Origin: Bacillota bacterium | GTDB lineage: Bacteria; Bacillota; UBA4882; UBA8346 | NCBI GenBank assembly: GCA_012735315.1 | Contig: JAAYHS010000192.1 | Location: 1 to 64,000 of the forward strand | Length of the DNA stretch: 64,000 bases | Direction of reading: 5' to 3' | Shown here: positions 16,923 through 24,695 of the stretch, piece by piece | How the letters are laid out: each line of letters begins with the position of its first letter | Numbering within the stretch: position 1 is the stretch's first letter | The notes under the pieces: generated by a model | Databases searched by the model: none | Seen by the model: only the letters and a program-made list of their open reading frames with translations | Told to the model about the DNA's origin: nothing | Position numbers and translations under genes: made by a program

Positions 16923-18221
16923 ATGCCATCCAAAAACCGATTTCAAATCGCGGCGGTGTGTTGGCTTGTTTGTATGTTGGTCTGTCTTGCCTTAATAGGA
17001 ACCGGAACGGCAATCGGCTTCAACATTTGGAAAATTGCCTTGAATCCATGGGCGCGCGTTTTCTGGAGTATAATAATGATTGCCGTCGGATTAAGCATGG
17101 GATATTACGGAACTTTCAAATTTTTTTGGACGATCGTTTCCTGGCTCGCCAAACATGAACGGCATCGCAACGGTAAGGGCAACAAAGGCCCTAAAATTGT
17201 AGCCATCGGTGGAGGCACCGGCCTTGGCGCCATTTTACGGGGTCTTAAGGAAATTACCTCAAATTTAACGGCGATTGTAACCGTTGCCGATGACGGGGGA
17301 AGTTCGGGCCGCTTGCGTCGGGAGTTCGGTATTCTTCCTCCCGGCGACATTCGCAACTGTCTGGTGGCAATGGCCGATATTGAACCTTTAATGGAGAAAT
17401 TGTTTCAATACAGGTTTGCGGGTTCTTCCGACTTGTCGGGACATAATTTCGGCAACTTGTTTATAACGGCGATGACTGATATTACCGGTGATTTTGAGGC
17501 TGCCATTAGGGAGTCCAGTAAGGTTTTGGCGGTCAGAGGTCAAGTTTTACCCGCCACCCTAGAGCATGTTGTATTGAAAGCCGAATTGGCCGACGGCCGG
17601 ATCGTAACCGGGGAATCCGAGATACCTAAAGCAAGGGTACCCATTAAACGCGTTTTTTTGGAACCCGTCGACTGTAAACCGGTGCCGGAAGCGGTGGCTG
17701 CGCTTGAAGAGGCCGAGATAATCATCTTAGGGCCGGGGAGCCTTTACACCAGCGTTATCCCTAATTTGTTGGTGGCCGAAATCGCCGAGGCAATCAGGAA
17801 TTCGGCGGCCATCAAAGTATACGTCTGCAACGCAATGACTCAGGCGGGTGAAACGGACGATTATTCGGCAAGCCGCCACATCGAAGCGATTATTAATCAT
17901 GCCGGAACGGGATTGGTGGATATCGCCGTGGTCAATAATGAGGTCATTGATGCCGATATCTTGGAGCGGTACGCTGAAGAATGCGCCGAACCGGTTGCAG
18001 TTGATTTGGAGGCCATCGCCCGTTTGGGAATCAAACCGCTGGCGGCGCAGGTTATCACTAAAACCAATTTTATCCGGCATGATGCCGACAAATTGGCGCG
18101 GATCATATTGGAAATTTACCGCGCTCACCGGATCGAGCGCGCCTTCGGCAAGTCCGTCACGAAGCGGATTAATCCATTTTTAAAAAGCCTGATCGGTTTG
18201 TTTATTACCAAATTGTCATAG
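16923..18221 (+). CDS. yvcK: Gluconeogenesis factor YvcK/GlmR (CofD-like), membrane-anchored
   Basis: UDP-GlcNAc-binding regulator that stimulates glucosamine-6-phosphate synthesis in Bacillus and is needed on gluconeogenic carbon. The CofD-like core starts near residue 93 with KIVAIGGGTGLGAILRGLK, followed by VADDGGSSGRLR and PGDIRNCLVAM. Two hydrophobic segments (about residues 10-33 and 40-62) precede it, as in the long form found in many clostridia; the Bacillus protein lacks them. ATG 16923 follows AAAGGAGGACGGACCGGG. whiA, normally the next gene, is absent; an intergenic repeat region follows. Confidence 0.92.
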   Translation: MPSKNRFQIAAVCWLVCMLVCLALIGTGTAIGFNIWKIALNPWARVFWSIIMIAVGLSMGYYGTFKFFWTIVSWLAKHERHRNGKGNKGPKIVAIGGGTGLGAILRGLKEITSNLTAIVTVADDGGSSGRLRREFGILPPGDIRNCLVAMADIEPLMEKLFQYRFAGSSDLSGHNFGNLFITAMTDITGDFEAAIRESSKVLAVRGQVLPATLEHVVLKAELADGRIVTGESEIPKARVPIKRVFLEPVDCKPVPEAVAALEEAEIIILGPGSLYTSVIPNLLVAEIAEAIRNSAAIKVYVCNAMTQAGETDDYSASRHIEAIINHAGTGLVDIAVVNNEVIDADILERYAEECAEPVAVDLEAIARLGIKPLAAQVITKTNFIRHDADKLARIILEIYRAHRIERAFGKSVTKRINPFLKSLIGLFITKLS

Positions 18222-18256
18222 TTTAGTATTTTGTGTTTTTAGTTTCAAGATACCCG

Positions 18257-18276
18257 CCCACCCCGGCGCGCCGGGG
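18257..18276. repeat. Short dispersed palindrome, copy 1
   Basis: CCCCGGCGCGCCGGGG (18261-18276) is a perfect palindrome preceded by CCCA. Two relatives with AT at the centre lie at 28240 and 35601. Copy 1 and copy 3 share GGATGAAAATA a few bases on. Confidence 0.6.
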
Positions 18277-18311
18277 CAAGCGAAAGGATGAAAATATGGT
18301 AATCTACCCGA

Positions 18312-18395
18312 AACCGCTAATGAATACTAATAAACGCGAATAAAACCCTAAGGTTTTTTAGATTTATTAGCGTTAATTCGCGTGTATTAGCGGTT
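18312..18395. repeat. Long imperfect inverted repeat
   Basis: Outer arms AACCGCTAAT (18312-18321) and ATTAGCGGTT (18386-18395) are perfect; an inner CGCGAAT/ATTCGCG pair lies at 18335-18341 and 18375-18382. The whole folds as an 84-base hairpin. It is the main content of the 330-base gap between yvcK and flgF. Its left arm resembles the GCGG-tailed repeats at 28.4 and 45.06 kb. Confidence 0.6.
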
Positions 18396-18551
18396 AAATC
18401 TTTAATCGGTTTATTTCTTTCTAAGTAGGGCTTTCTTAATATCAAAAGGAAGTCCTTTTTATTTTCCGATTATTTAAGCAAAACCAAGCTTAATTTTTCC
18501 GGGCTATCGTCCGATAATATTAAAGAAGCTTAAAGAAAAGGAGGTGAAATA

Positions 18552-19271
18552 ATGCTGAGAGGGATTTATATCTCAACCACGGGCATGGTAGCGGAGATGG
18601 ATCGCCAAAACGTTATCGCCAACAATCTCGCCAATGTGGATACGGTGGGGTTTAAACGTGATAATGTCGTCCAACAGCCTTTTGCCGAGATTTTATTGAA
18701 CGCTTATTCCAAACGAACCATTCGGAATATCGGACCTTTAGGGCTGGGAGTTCAAGCGGTTACCGAGTATCCCGATTTTACCGGCGGCAGCATAGTAACC
18801 ACCGATAACCCTTATGACTTGGCAATCGAAGGGGCGGGCTTTTTTGCGGTTGAGGCCGATAACGGGGTTAAATATACCCGGGCCGGTAATTTTATCGTGG
18901 ACCGCGATAATTATTTGGTTACCAAGAACGGATATCGGGTGTTGGGACAAAACGGCCCGATTCGGGTGGAGGGCAATTTTACGGTCGGTCAAGACGGCGC
19001 GATAATCCAAGATGGCGCGGTAGTCGACCATTTAATGATTTTCAGTGAAGTCGGGATGGTCAAAGCGGGCGAAACGTTTTACGTTAACGATAATCCTCAA
19101 TTGGCCACCGAATTTAGGGTGATTCAGGGCGCTCTGGAACGTTCCAATGTGAACGCCATTCGGGAAATGATTCAAATGATTAACGTTACCCGGACTTATG
19201 ACACCAACCACCGGGCATTAATGGCGCATGACGAGACTCTGGCCAAGGCCGTCAATGAATTGGTTAGGTAA
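18552..19271 (+). CDS. flgF: Flagellar basal-body rod protein FlgF
   Basis: Proximal rod component of 239 residues, exported by the flagellar type III system, so no signal peptide. It begins MLRGIYISTTGM with the ANNLANVDTVGFK heptad-type N-terminal motif, and the C-terminal SNVNAIREMIQMINVTRTYDTNHRAL forms the coiled coil that joins rod subunits. Shorter than FlgG and lacking its middle insert, hence FlgF. AAAGGAGG lies 7 bases before ATG 18552. First gene of a six-gene flagellar cluster; a structured RNA separates it from flgG. Confidence 0.92.
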   Translation: MLRGIYISTTGMVAEMDRQNVIANNLANVDTVGFKRDNVVQQPFAEILLNAYSKRTIRNIGPLGLGVQAVTEYPDFTGGSIVTTDNPYDLAIEGAGFFAVEADNGVKYTRAGNFIVDRDNYLVTKNGYRVLGQNGPIRVEGNFTVGQDGAIIQDGAVVDHLMIFSEVGMVKAGETFYVNDNPQLATEFRVIQGALERSNVNAIREMIQMINVTRTYDTNHRALMAHDETLAKAVNELVR

Positions 19272-19298
19272 TAAAAGCTCAAAATGAATAAAGCAAAA

Positions 19299-19438
19299 GG
19301 CAGTTGAGTGAGTGGAAGAAAACCGGACCGCTTGCGGAGGTTTTTAGGGAATCGACCGACTGAGATTCCCCCGATAGCGAATCAGTGAACTCAAACTGCC
19401 AGGTAGCTTCTTTTATCTGTGCGGTTTTTTCTTTTATT
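19299..19438 (+). ncRNA. Structured leader RNA between flgF and flgG (candidate riboswitch-like element)
   Basis: A closing stem GGCAGTTGAGT (19299-19309) with ACTCAAACTGCC (19389-19400) encloses two hairpins: AAAACC..CCG / CGG..GGTTTT (19319-19344, loop CTTG) and GGGAATC / GATTCCC (19347-19370, 10-base loop). The second loop's ACTGA (19359-19363) can pair with TCAGT (19382-19386), giving a pseudoknot. GCGGTTTTTTCTTTT (19421-19435) follows and can pair back with GAAGAAAACCG (19315-19325), so a terminator/antiterminator choice is possible. I compared it from memory with c-di-GMP-I/II, THF, SAM, TPP, cobalamin and ZTP classes and found no match. Confidence 0.6.
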
Positions 19439-19455
19439 GAAGGAGGTCGATTAGA

Positions 19456-20244
19456 ATGATGAGGGCGTTATGGACTGCGGGTTCAGGCATGTTGACCCAG
19501 CAAACTAATGTGGATACCATCGCCAATAACCTCTCCAATGTGAATACCATCGGTTTTAAAAAGATGAGGGCTGAATTTGAAGACCTACTCTATCAAACCA
19601 TCCGCGAGGCAGGCGCCGCTTCGGCTCAAGGCAGGGAACTTCCCACCGGCTTACAAGTCGGACATGGTTCCCGGACCGTGGCGACGACCAAAATTTTTAC
19701 TCAAGGCGATTTTCAGCAGACCGATAACCCCCTGGATTTAGTGATTGAGGGGGACGGCTTTTTTCAAATTATGATGCCGGACGGAACGATTCGCTACACC
19801 AGGAACGGTGCGTTTAAGCTTGATTCCGAAGGCAGGATGGTCACCTCGGAAGGGTTTTATTTGGAACCGGAGATTACGATTCCCGAGGGAGCGATCGAAA
19901 TCGTCGTCAGTCAGGATGGATTGGTCTCCGTTTTAATGCCCGGAGAGATTTTACCCCAAGAGATTGGCCAGATCGAACTGGCCCGCTTTATCAATCCCGC
20001 CGGTTTAATAAACGACGGCAAGGGTCTTTACAGACAAAGCGTCGCTTCCGGTGTCCCGTTGGTAGCTACTCCGGGAACGGAAGGTTCGGGAACCATCATT
20101 CAAAGATATTTGGAAATGTCCAATGTTAAAGTGGTTGAGGAAATGATTAACATGATCGTAGCCCAGCGGGCGTACGAGATCAACTCCAAAGCGGTGCAGG
20201 CCTCGGATGAGATGCTGCAAACGGCGAATAATTTACGACGCTAG
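19456..20244 (+). CDS. flgG: Flagellar distal rod protein FlgG
   Basis: Distal rod protein of 262 residues that joins the hook and is surrounded by the P and L rings. The N-terminus MRALWTAGSGMLTQQTN...ANNLSNVNTIGFKK and the C-terminal LEMSNVKVVEEMINMIVAQRAYEINSKA coil are nearly canonical; the YQTIREAG(AAS) insert near residue 50 is FlgG-specific and sets rod length and straightness. GAAGGAGG precedes ATG 19456 by 8 bases. Adjacent genes flgA, flgH and flgI encode ring parts of the same structure. Confidence 0.95.
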   Translation: MMRALWTAGSGMLTQQTNVDTIANNLSNVNTIGFKKMRAEFEDLLYQTIREAGAASAQGRELPTGLQVGHGSRTVATTKIFTQGDFQQTDNPLDLVIEGDGFFQIMMPDGTIRYTRNGAFKLDSEGRMVTSEGFYLEPEITIPEGAIEIVVSQDGLVSVLMPGEILPQEIGQIELARFINPAGLINDGKGLYRQSVASGVPLVATPGTEGSGTIIQRYLEMSNVKVVEEMINMIVAQRAYEINSKAVQASDEMLQTANNLRR

Positions 20245-20257
20245 AGGTAGGTAAGCG

Positions 20258-21208
20258 ATGCTTAGATTCTTCCGTTTAACCGCCTGTTTATTCATATTAA
20301 TCTTCGGTCTCGGGCAGATAGAGGCCGCCGCTATTCCGGTTTTGGAAATCCAGGACCGGGTCACGGTGCCCGGACCCAAAATTTATTTATCGGATTTGGG
20401 TACCGTTCGGAACGCCTCCGAGGCTGTGCTGATGAACTTAAAGGTAGACCTGGGGCCGGCGCCTTATCCCGGTCAAGTAAGAGTCTTATCCAAGAATTAT
20501 TTGGGATTAATTTTAAAGCAAAAAGGCTTCAGCCAAAAGGTAAATATCTTGATGGGACAACAGGTTGAGGTAAGAGTGGAGTCAACCTGTATTACCGGCG
20601 CTCAGTTGGCGGAAGCGATTCAGCAATTACTTCCTCAAAATGAACCGTCGCTCGTCAAAAGGTGGATTGAGTTTCGGAACTTGCCGAAGGAAACTTGGCT
20701 CAGTAAAGGGGACTGGCAAATCAAGGCCGAACCGTTGGGGGCGCTTCCCCTGGTCGGATCAGCCCTTTTCCGGGTAGTCCTTTCCAACGGCGCAACGGTT
20801 AAAACCATTAACGTTAGCGGCAAAATTCGAGCTCAAGGCCGGGTGTACCAAGCGGTCCTGGATCTCAAACGTCATTCGCTGCTGAATCCCGACGCTTGGA
20901 TGATTGTTGAGGCTGAGTTAACCAATGGTAAAGAATTTTTAGGGGAATTACCCCAGGCTATGCGGTTGACGAGAAGCATTCGCAAGGGACAGATTTTGGA
21001 AACCGGGCACCTACAGCCCCTGCCGTTAGTAAGCAAGGAAGACATCGTTAACGTAGTGGTTAAAGATGGGAACATCACGATCAAAATGACGGGAATCGCT
21101 CAAAATGACGGTTGGATGGGGGAACAGATCATGATCCTTAATCCCTCTAGCAAAAAATCCTTTCGCGGCCGGGTTGCCGGCCCGAATTTGGTGGAGGTGA
21201 CCTTATAA
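20258..21208 (+). CDS. flgA: Flagellar P-ring assembly chaperone FlgA
   Basis: Periplasmic chaperone for FlgI polymerisation. A signal peptide (residues about 1-22, ending near IEAAA) is present, and the C-terminal 130 residues form the SAF domain (RLTRSIRKGQILETGHLQPLPLV, about residue 235), typical of FlgA. The protein is 316 residues, longer than the enterobacterial 219, because of an N-terminal extension seen in other FlgA forms. ATG 20258 follows AGAGGTAGGTAAGCG. The gene ends one base into the flgH start codon (ATG overlap), so the two are coupled. Confidence 0.88.
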   Translation: MLRFFRLTACLFILIFGLGQIEAAAIPVLEIQDRVTVPGPKIYLSDLGTVRNASEAVLMNLKVDLGPAPYPGQVRVLSKNYLGLILKQKGFSQKVNILMGQQVEVRVESTCITGAQLAEAIQQLLPQNEPSLVKRWIEFRNLPKETWLSKGDWQIKAEPLGALPLVGSALFRVVLSNGATVKTINVSGKIRAQGRVYQAVLDLKRHSLLNPDAWMIVEAELTNGKEFLGELPQAMRLTRSIRKGQILETGHLQPLPLVSKEDIVNVVVKDGNITIKMTGIAQNDGWMGEQIMILNPSSKKSFRGRVAGPNLVEVTL

Positions 21209-21807
21209 TGAGACATTACATGCGGTCAATCATTATCGGTATGACTTTAACCATAATATTACTAATTCAGGGCAACGCCCTACTCGCCGATTCGCTCTGG
21301 ACCGATCAAAGCGTTTCCTTATATGGAAGCAAACCGCGCTTTTTTCAAGCCGGGGATATCCTTACCGTACTAATTGTCGAACAAGCCCAAGCGACCCAAA
21401 GAGCCGAGTCGTCCAGTGACGAGAGGAATTCGGTGAATGCCGGTCCGGGAACGGGTCTTTTATCAAAAATTTTCCCGGAAAACATCGGGGCCGATTGGGG
21501 CGCCAGTTCTCAGGGGAAAGGTTCGACCACCAGAGGCGGCAGTCTGCAAGCGAAGATCTCGGTGGAAGTTGTCGGGGTAAATCCCAATGGGGTTCTGGTG
21601 ATTGAGGGCCAACAGATAATTAAGGTCAATAACGAAGAACAAGTGTTAAAGATTAGCGGAATGGTCAGGGCCGAAGATGTCAGTAATGAAAATGTGGTGC
21701 TTTCATCGAATATCGCCAATGCGGTCATTGAATATCAAGGAAACGGAAATATAAACAATGCTCAGAAACCGGGAATTTTAACCAGATTCTTTCATTGGAT
21801 ATTTTAA
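21208..21807 (+). CDS. flgH: Flagellar L-ring protein FlgH (no lipobox cysteine)
   Basis: L-ring subunit expected in the outer membrane. SLWTDQSVSLYGSKPRFFQAGDILTVLI (split over residues about 30-58) and the STTRGGSLQAKISVEVV...NGVLVIEGQQIIKVNNEEQVLKISGMVR core are FlgH-specific. Residues 5-27 form a signal peptide, yet the protein contains no cysteine at all, so it cannot be the lipoprotein known from enterobacteria. 199 residues. The presence of FlgH argues for an outer membrane. GTGGAGGTGACC at the end of flgA supplies the ribosome binding site. Confidence 0.9.
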   Translation: MRHYMRSIIIGMTLTIILLIQGNALLADSLWTDQSVSLYGSKPRFFQAGDILTVLIVEQAQATQRAESSSDERNSVNAGPGTGLLSKIFPENIGADWGASSQGKGSTTRGGSLQAKISVEVVGVNPNGVLVIEGQQIIKVNNEEQVLKISGMVRAEDVSNENVVLSSNIANAVIEYQGNGNINNAQKPGILTRFFHWIF

Positions 21808-21920
21808 CCGGATTTAAGCAATTCACTTTCGATTTCGTTTGACGGATAGTCGGCTGAATTCTTTCAACGGGTAATCCTTTTTCTACCGGTTGTAAGTTAT
21901 TCAGGATTGGAGGTATTGAA

Positions 21921-23042
21921 ATGTCGACCAAAAGACCATTTATGTTGCTGGCGCTGGCGGCGCTGGTGTTCGGGATCGGAGTTCCGGCAGCGGCGGCGGT
22001 CAGCGTCCCGGCTGTTACCCGGGTTAAGGATATTGCCAGATTGCAAGGGGTTCGCGCTAATCAATTGAACGGCATGGGTTTGGTTGTCGGTTTAAATGGG
22101 ACCGGGGATTCTTCGAAAGCCAACGCGGAGATCGTCGCCAATGCCTTGGCCAAATGGGGAGTTCAGGTAAACGCTTCCGATTTAAAAGTAAAAAATATTG
22201 CCGTGGTGGCGGTCACCGCTAAATTCCCTCCTTATCTGCACCAGGGAGATACTATTGACGTTCAGGTTTCTTCGGTAGGGGACGCTAAAAGCTTGCAAGG
22301 CGGGGTCCTTTTACAAACTCCGTTGGTCGGGGCCGACGGCAAGGTTTACGCGGTGGCCCAGGGGCCGGTATATGTAGGCGGTTATTCGTTCACCGGCAGA
22401 AACGCCAGTCAGCAAAAGAATATCACCACAGTAGGAATTATTTCCAACGGGGCGATCGTCGAGCGGGAGGTTCCGATGCAACTCGATCATAACGGTAGAT
22501 TGCGTTGGGCTTTGAATACCCCTGATTTTACAACCGCGGTTCGATTGGCGGAAACCATCAACGACAACATCGCGATCGGAGCGGCCCGGGCCTTGGATAT
22601 GGGATTGGTTGAGGTTTTAATTCCCAGGGAACGGATGGCGGACCCGATATCCTATATTGCCGAAATCGAGAATTTGCCGGTTACACCCGACGGAATTGCC
22701 AAAGTAGTGGTTAATGAGCGGAACGGCACCATCGTGGTCGGCGATAAAGTTAGAATCGCGACGGTAGCGGTTACCCACCGCAACATCACGGTAAAAGTGG
22801 GTTCTGAAACTGCGGTATCCCAGCCGGCTCCGTTTTCGATGGGTCAAACCGTGGTTACTTCCGGAGATCGGCTTGATGTCCAGGAAGAGGAGGGGAATAT
22901 GATCTTAATGCCGGCCGGAACCGATATCGGCGGCATTGTCCGGGCATTAAACGCGGTGGGAACCACTCCTCAAGATATTATCGCGATTTTGGTGGCGATT
23001 AAAGAGGCCGGCGCCTTGTATGGAGTTTTGGAGTTTATTTAG
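21921..23042 (+). CDS. flgI: Flagellar P-ring protein FlgI
   Basis: P-ring subunit in the peptidoglycan layer, 373 residues with a cleavable signal peptide (about 1-27, ending PAAAA). Family-defining motifs: RVKDIARLQGVRANQLNGMGLVVGLNGTGD near residues 35-64 (only partly listed here), and VVNERNGTIVVG near 255. Length matches enterobacterial FlgI. GATTGGAGGTATTGAA precedes ATG 21921. It ends 13 bases before flgJ. The 110-base gap to flgH has no terminator, so the cluster is probably one transcript. Confidence 0.95.
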   Translation: MSTKRPFMLLALAALVFGIGVPAAAAVSVPAVTRVKDIARLQGVRANQLNGMGLVVGLNGTGDSSKANAEIVANALAKWGVQVNASDLKVKNIAVVAVTAKFPPYLHQGDTIDVQVSSVGDAKSLQGGVLLQTPLVGADGKVYAVAQGPVYVGGYSFTGRNASQQKNITTVGIISNGAIVEREVPMQLDHNGRLRWALNTPDFTTAVRLAETINDNIAIGAARALDMGLVEVLIPRERMADPISYIAEIENLPVTPDGIAKVVVNERNGTIVVGDKVRIATVAVTHRNITVKVGSETAVSQPAPFSMGQTVVTSGDRLDVQEEEGNMILMPAGTDIGGIVRALNAVGTTPQDIIAILVAIKEAGALYGVLEFI

Positions 23043-23055
23043 GAGGAAAATAATC

Positions 23056-23355
23056 ATGGTCAATCAAGTTTTCAATAATTCTGCGCTTACCGGGTTCAAT
23101 AAGAACAAAAATGCTCTCACCCCGGAACAGCTGAAGTTGAAACAAGCCTGTACGGACTTTGAAGCGATTATGATCCGGCAAATGCTGGAGGTTATGAACA
23201 GTTCCACCAAATTTTTCGGTAAGGGTTTTGGGGGAGACTTCTTTCAAAGCATGTTTCTGGATGAGATTTCCAAGCAAATCGCCGCGCAGGGGTTGGGGCT
23301 TTCGAAGAACTTATATAATCAATTAAATAACACGGCGAATAATACCGCCAAGTAA
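23056..23355 (+). CDS. flgJ: FlgJ-like rod-capping protein (N-terminal domain only)
   Basis: Ninety-nine residues matching the rod-assembly half of FlgJ: LKQACTDFEAIMIRQMLEVMNSS...GFGGDFFQSMFLDEISKQIAAQGLGLSKNLYNQL. The peptidoglycan hydrolase half found in gamma-proteobacterial FlgJ is absent, as in many Firmicutes and alpha-proteobacteria, so another enzyme must open the wall. ATG 23056 is used, with AGGAGG 9 bases upstream; an earlier in-frame start at 23020 lies inside flgI. Last gene of the cluster. Confidence 0.88.
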   Translation: MVNQVFNNSALTGFNKNKNALTPEQLKLKQACTDFEAIMIRQMLEVMNSSTKFFGKGFGGDFFQSMFLDEISKQIAAQGLGLSKNLYNQLNNTANNTAK

Positions 23356-23367
23356 TCTTACGGAATT

Positions 23368-23412
23368 AAGCCTGAAATTTGCGAGGCAAAGCAAAGGAAG
23401 GCTTTTATTTTA
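23368..23412 (+). terminator. Possible terminator of the flg cluster
   Basis: AAGCCT (23368-23373) pairs with AGGCTT (23399-23404), followed by TTATTTT. The loop is long (25 bases), so strength is uncertain. The remaining 190 bases to the next gene show nothing else. Confidence 0.45.
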
Positions 23413-23601
23413 GCTTGAGAAGAAAGCGGCTGCGGAGCGCCGACTCGGGTAAACCCAAAAAATATTGCTGATAAAAAACCAGAAATTCAAAATAAAGGTT
23501 TGGCAATCATTTTTATGGAAACGGGAGGGAACTCTCAATCCATGGCGAATAAATAGATTATTTTAACGGAGGATGAAACTGAAAAAGGGGGCGCGAACTT
23601 T

Positions 23602-24414
23602 TTGAAGCAATTAAGCAAGAAATCAGCTAAACCGGCTGCTTCGGGCGGAGCCGCCAAAGGCTCTTTTAAAGAAAAACTGAGCCGGTTTTGGTCAAAAACT
23701 TATAATCTGTTGTTTCATGAGGATATCTATTATCGAATCGGGGGCTATCTTATCTTCGGTTTATTGCTTTTTCTAGTCGTATGGGCGCTATTCGCTTTTC
23801 TGATTAAAAAACCCGGTTTGCTAATGGATTCGTTTCTTGTTCAAAAATTCGGTAAGAATGAAGTAATCCGGACAATCGGTCCCTGGGGCGCTAAAACCTT
23901 CGGCGAGACCTGGAATATGTTCGGGAAGACCTACAAAGTATCCGAAATATTCGCGGTCTGGGGCAATGTCCTGGTGTTTACCTTTAAATTCTTCCTCAAT
24001 CATTTGGTGTTTGTGTTGATTTTTATTTTCGGACTTAATTTGTTCAAAATCGGCCGTTGGAACATGGGAGCGATTTACTTCGTATTTTATACGATTTTAT
24101 GGGGGGTTGTGGTCGGGACTAATTCGCAAACTTACCCGGTGGGCAACAATTTGATTATCGGACCGCTGATTCTGTTTGCCCGGTTCGGGCTGTGGAATTG
24201 GTTTTCCTACTTGCTGTTGGTTATCTCAACCGCCCATTTTAGTTGGTGGGCGGCGCCTAAGTGGACCGAATGGGCTTGGGAGAAAAAGCGCGAGTTCTGG
24301 CCGATCGCTTTTACTCCCGATCAAAAAGAATTGTTCATTTATGGTTTGCTGTTCCTGCTGGCGTCGAGTTTTGCGGAAGCCCGGGTATTTGTCCATTATA
24401 ACCCGCCGTTTTAA
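23602..24414 (+). CDS. Multi-pass hypothetical membrane protein
   Basis: Not recognised. 270 residues: a basic, Ala/Lys/Ser-rich cytoplasmic start (about 1-40), then about six hydrophobic segments (roughly 53-72, 128-148, 152-170, 188-206, 208-222, 244-260) rich in Trp, Phe and Tyr. The second half has WWAAPKWTEWAWEKKREFW between helices. The start TTG 23602 has AAGGGGG about 10 bases before it. A 10-codon frame (ATG 23573, right after GGAGG) ends in the TTTTTGA overlapping this TTG; one extra T would fuse the two, so the true N-terminus may be longer. Confidence 0.7.
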   Translation: MKQLSKKSAKPAASGGAAKGSFKEKLSRFWSKTYNLLFHEDIYYRIGGYLIFGLLLFLVVWALFAFLIKKPGLLMDSFLVQKFGKNEVIRTIGPWGAKTFGETWNMFGKTYKVSEIFAVWGNVLVFTFKFFLNHLVFVLIFIFGLNLFKIGRWNMGAIYFVFYTILWGVVVGTNSQTYPVGNNLIIGPLILFARFGLWNWFSYLLLVISTAHFSWWAAPKWTEWAWEKKREFWPIAFTPDQKELFIYGLLFLLASSFAEARVFVHYNPPF

Positions 24415-24437
24415 AAATAAGCTTTCAAGAGAAAAAA

Positions 24438-24468
24438 GGGGCTGTTACGATAACAGCTCCTAATTTTT
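24438..24468 (+). terminator. Rho-independent terminator
   Basis: GGGGCTGTTA (24438-24447), loop CGA, TAACAGCTCC (24451-24460), then TAATTTTT. It closes the membrane-protein gene. The following 220 bases up to the methyltransferase show no further feature. Confidence 0.8.
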
Positions 24469-24695
24469 AACCGGAATTAAGAGATTGCTTGGACAAGCTG
24501 TTTTGGGGCAAGACGATTAAATAATTGGACGGCGCGATTTAATTCAATAAATCCGGTGTTGATAGCCTTGAGAGGCGATTGGCGTCGATTCCTCAAATTA
24601 TTAAATCTCAAGTGGAGAATTTAAGATCAGTTTGGTAGAATAAAGGCGATCGGTTTTTGAATCCGACCGAGTATTGACTAAAGGAGGCTATTGTC

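Noticed and set aside
19299-19400. flgF-flgG RNA as a c-di-GMP riboswitch
   Set aside because: The GEMM-I core (GACGCAAAGCC and GGTAGCGG-type receptor) and the class II core are not present, despite the fitting flagellar setting.
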